A model generated the notes under the pieces. It searched no databases. It was not told the DNA's origin and was given only the letters and a program-made list of their open reading frames with translations. From contig DASVWI010000015.1 of assembly GCA_036389675.1 (NCBI GenBank), positions 104,092-168,091 on the forward strand: DNA of 64,000 nucleotides, given 5' to 3'. Position 1 is the stretch's first letter; each line of letters opens with the position of its first letter. The translations under genes were made by a program, and so were the position numbers. The stretch is from DASQYE01 sp036389675. GTDB taxonomy: Bacteria; Acidobacteriota; Blastocatellia; Pyrinomonadales; Pyrinomonadaceae. Shown here one piece after another: positions 62,501-64,000 of the stretch.

Positions 62501-62773
62501 GGAAACATCTCCTTACTTAGAGGGGTATAATGCTGGAGATGCGTGTGTAGCTGCCTTAACCTTCCGCACAAAGGTGGCGGCGGCACAAGCGTCAAAAAAG
62601 CGCGTGTTAAGATTACGCGTACGCCCTTGACGCAATGCAACATTACAATGTTGATTATATTGCGTTTAGATTGTGTATGCCGGTATGCGTAGGGTGGGGA
62701 TTCAGCAGCCGTATACGTTGGTCTGAGCGCAAGCTTACTCGTTTGAGATGAAGATTTCTCCTTATATTACGGA
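62501..62773. other. Upstream region of the HD-GYP gene, no gene seen
   Basis: Carries short overlapping plus-strand frames without ribosome sites. Should hold the minus-strand promoter. AACATTACAATGTTG near 62639-62653 is a short palindrome that could be an operator. Confidence 0.35.
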
Positions 62774-62885
62774 CAGCATAACAACTCATTCAACCCGACC
62801 TTTCGATAGCAATTCTTTCACCATTGATCCTTCGATTTGGGAGAATGCTGCTCGCTCGCAGCTGGTTGATTCGGGCGTTATGCTA
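62774..62885 (+). repeat. attC site 37
   Basis: R'' CAGCATAAC, R' GTTATGCTA; right half GCTGGTTGATTCGGGCGTTATGC. Confidence 0.9.
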
Positions 62886-62923
62886 CATACAATTGAGAAC
62901 GAACGAAGAGGGAGTAGAAGGAT

Positions 62924-63748
62924 ATGAAGTCTTGCTTGTTAAGCATCAGGATTTTTCTCATCCTCAGTGTGATGTTCCTCCCCTCTTGCAGAAGCTCGCC
63001 CAACTCAGGGGATGCGCCTCGCCACTCCGATACTAAATGCCGTGCTTACGTTGCTGAGGGTATCGAAGTCAGTTGCCTTACGATCAAACAAGCAACATAC
63101 GTCGTCCTTCGTGTTGATCTAAACGTAGCTCGCATTAAGTTGCTGTGGAAGAATACTGCGGGAGATCCTTATAGCTCTTTAGGTGAAGCTTACCGTCAGG
63201 TCGGTGACGACCTGCTGGCCCTCACTAACGCTGGCATATACTCTGCGAAGCACACCCCCGAAGGGCTTCATATTGAAGGAGGCATGACGCTGAGCCCTCT
63301 TAATCTGGCTAATGGCGATGGCAATTTTTATTGGAAGCCTAACGGCATCTTCTACGTCACAGATGATGGTGCCGGAATCATCGACTCAGAGAAGTTCAAT
63401 TCGCTCAATGAACGAGCAGGCATTCATGAAGCTACACAATCGGGGCCGTTGCTGGTCATTGATGGCGAAGTAAATCACGAGTTGAAGCCCGACTCGCGAT
63501 CTCTGTACGTGCGAAATGGGATTGGAGTGAAGTCTCCCCATGAGGTCTACATTCTGATTTCAGAAGGTGAAGTGAGTCTGTATGATTTCGCCTCAGTATT
63601 TACAGAGCAGCTGCATTGCCGGAATGCCTTGTACTTAGATGGATGCGTCTCACAACTGTATCTTCCCTTATGTGATAGTTATATTCCTGAGCGGCGGCGG
63701 TGTGAAAAAGAGTTGGTTGGATTGTTGGGTATAGTGAAGCGGAAATAA
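62924..63748 (+). CDS. Phosphodiester glycosidase-like lipoprotein (cassette 37)
   Basis: 274 residues. A lipoprotein signal ends with LPSC (Cys22). ALTNAGIYSAKHTPEGLHIEGG, WKPNGIFYVTDDG, TQSGPLLVIDGEVNH, VRNGIGVKS and CRNALYLDGCVSQLY are the ordered motifs of the NAGPA/phosphodiester glycosidase (DUF2233) family, related to the enzyme that removes GlcNAc from mannose-6-phosphate in animals. Bacterial members are exported and probably act on cell wall or glycan phosphodiesters. GGAGTAGAAGGA precedes the ATG. Confidence 0.87.
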   Translation: MKSCLLSIRIFLILSVMFLPSCRSSPNSGDAPRHSDTKCRAYVAEGIEVSCLTIKQATYVVLRVDLNVARIKLLWKNTAGDPYSSLGEAYRQVGDDLLALTNAGIYSAKHTPEGLHIEGGMTLSPLNLANGDGNFYWKPNGIFYVTDDGAGIIDSEKFNSLNERAGIHEATQSGPLLVIDGEVNHELKPDSRSLYVRNGIGVKSPHEVYILISEGEVSLYDFASVFTEQLHCRNALYLDGCVSQLYLPLCDSYIPERRRCEKELVGLLGIVKRK

Positions 63749-63806
63749 GGATTTCATCCGGAGGTACAAGGATGATGTGGAAGATTGACACATGTCAATG
63801 CACCCG

Positions 63807-63910
63807 CAGCCTAACAACTCATTCAACCGGAGCGCGAGTTAGCTTACCTCTCATGCTAGACTTGGCCGTATCGGCGGTTCGTCGCGCCCGGTTAATTCGG
63901 GCGTTAGGCT
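63807..63910 (+). repeat. attC site 38
   Basis: R'' GCAGCCTAAC, R' GTTAGGCTTC; right half GCCCGGTTAATTCGGGCGTTAGGC is full consensus. Confidence 0.95.
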
Positions 63911-63924
63911 TCTAATAGGTGATT

Positions 63925-64000
63925 ATGAGCACTGAAGAGATTCGTAATTTCGATGCCCTTAATTGGATTGACCGGTATTTCGCAGGCCGGGCACCAATTG
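63925..64000 (+). CDS. Start of the next cassette gene (partial, cassette 38)
   Basis: An ATG at 63925 with AATAGGTG before it opens a frame to the window edge: MSTEEIRNFDALNWIDRYF and a few more residues. No signal peptide. Too short for a family call, but it shows that the array continues to the right. Confidence 0.6.
   Translation, partial: MSTEEIRNFDALNWIDRYFAGRAPI

Noticed and set aside
33897..63910. CRISPR array
   Set aside because: The repeats are about 110 bp, 0.4-1.6 kb apart and flank genes; their ends are complementary as in attC. No cas genes.

Overview
The window looks like a chromosomal segment of an environmental bacterium, most likely an acidobacterium of the Blastocatellia type. 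That placement is an inference from the gene mix (complex I genes broken up by other genes, a caspase-TPR-sorting-domain fusion, secreted GIGT-repeat protein) and not from a marker gene. It has two very different halves.

Positions 1-31.6 kb are GC-rich housekeeping DNA. Reading leftwards on the minus strand are a radical SAM protein and a family 2 glycosyltransferase, then respiratory complex I genes in the order nuoC-orf-nuoD-ureidoglycolate-lyase-like-nuoH-I-J-K-L-M-N. nuoA and nuoB lie about 8 kb further right on the same strand behind their own promoter-like sequence. nuoE, nuoF and nuoG are not in the window. Between the two nuo blocks are a periplasmic binding protein and a plus-strand run of rpmE, a YqhQ-like gene, prfA, a histidine phosphatase and a caspase-fold protein. 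To the right follow mogA, a small membrane protein, carB, a DnaC-like ATPase, a cyclic-phosphate-type receiver protein, tRNA-Phe and a secreted tail-fibre-like protein. The spacers of this half repeatedly carry degenerate tandem repeats with a period of exactly 7 bases, usually as two facing arms that can fold into a hairpin.

Positions 31.6-33.9 kb are a transition zone. It holds a near-perfect sigma-70 promoter driving an apparently non-coding, strongly structured RNA of about 140 nt, an unknown secreted protein, the relic of a possible metalloprotease and the relic of a TIR-like or deoxyribosyltransferase-like gene.

Positions 33.9 kb to the right edge are more AT-rich and form one continuous integron gene-cassette array. 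I count 38 attC sites (five degenerate), nearly all 95-118 bp, all in the same orientation. They share a conserved left half (CTAACAACTCATT.AACC.GA) and right half (GGTTAATTCGGGCGTTAGGC). Almost every cassette holds one plus-strand gene with its own ribosome binding site just after the preceding attC. Recognisable products include two VOC-fold proteins, two cupins, a creatininase-family protein, a lipobox-bearing signal peptidase I, a GIY-YIG nuclease, a frameshifted HNH nuclease, a pYEATS protein with a membrane partner, an ABM-domain protein, a TPR protein, a SYLF protein, a DUF2784 protein, a serine beta-lactamase-like hydrolase, an alpha/beta hydrolase, an amidohydrolase, a CDP-archaeol-synthase-like protein, a CPBP protease and a phosphodiester glycosidase. 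Many others are unknown exported or membrane proteins. Two cassettes carry a minus-strand gene (an unknown 122-residue protein and an HD-GYP protein). No integron integrase is visible, and it would be expected just left of the array. The locus is therefore either a cluster of attC sites lacking an integrase (CALIN) or an integron whose integrase is elsewhere.
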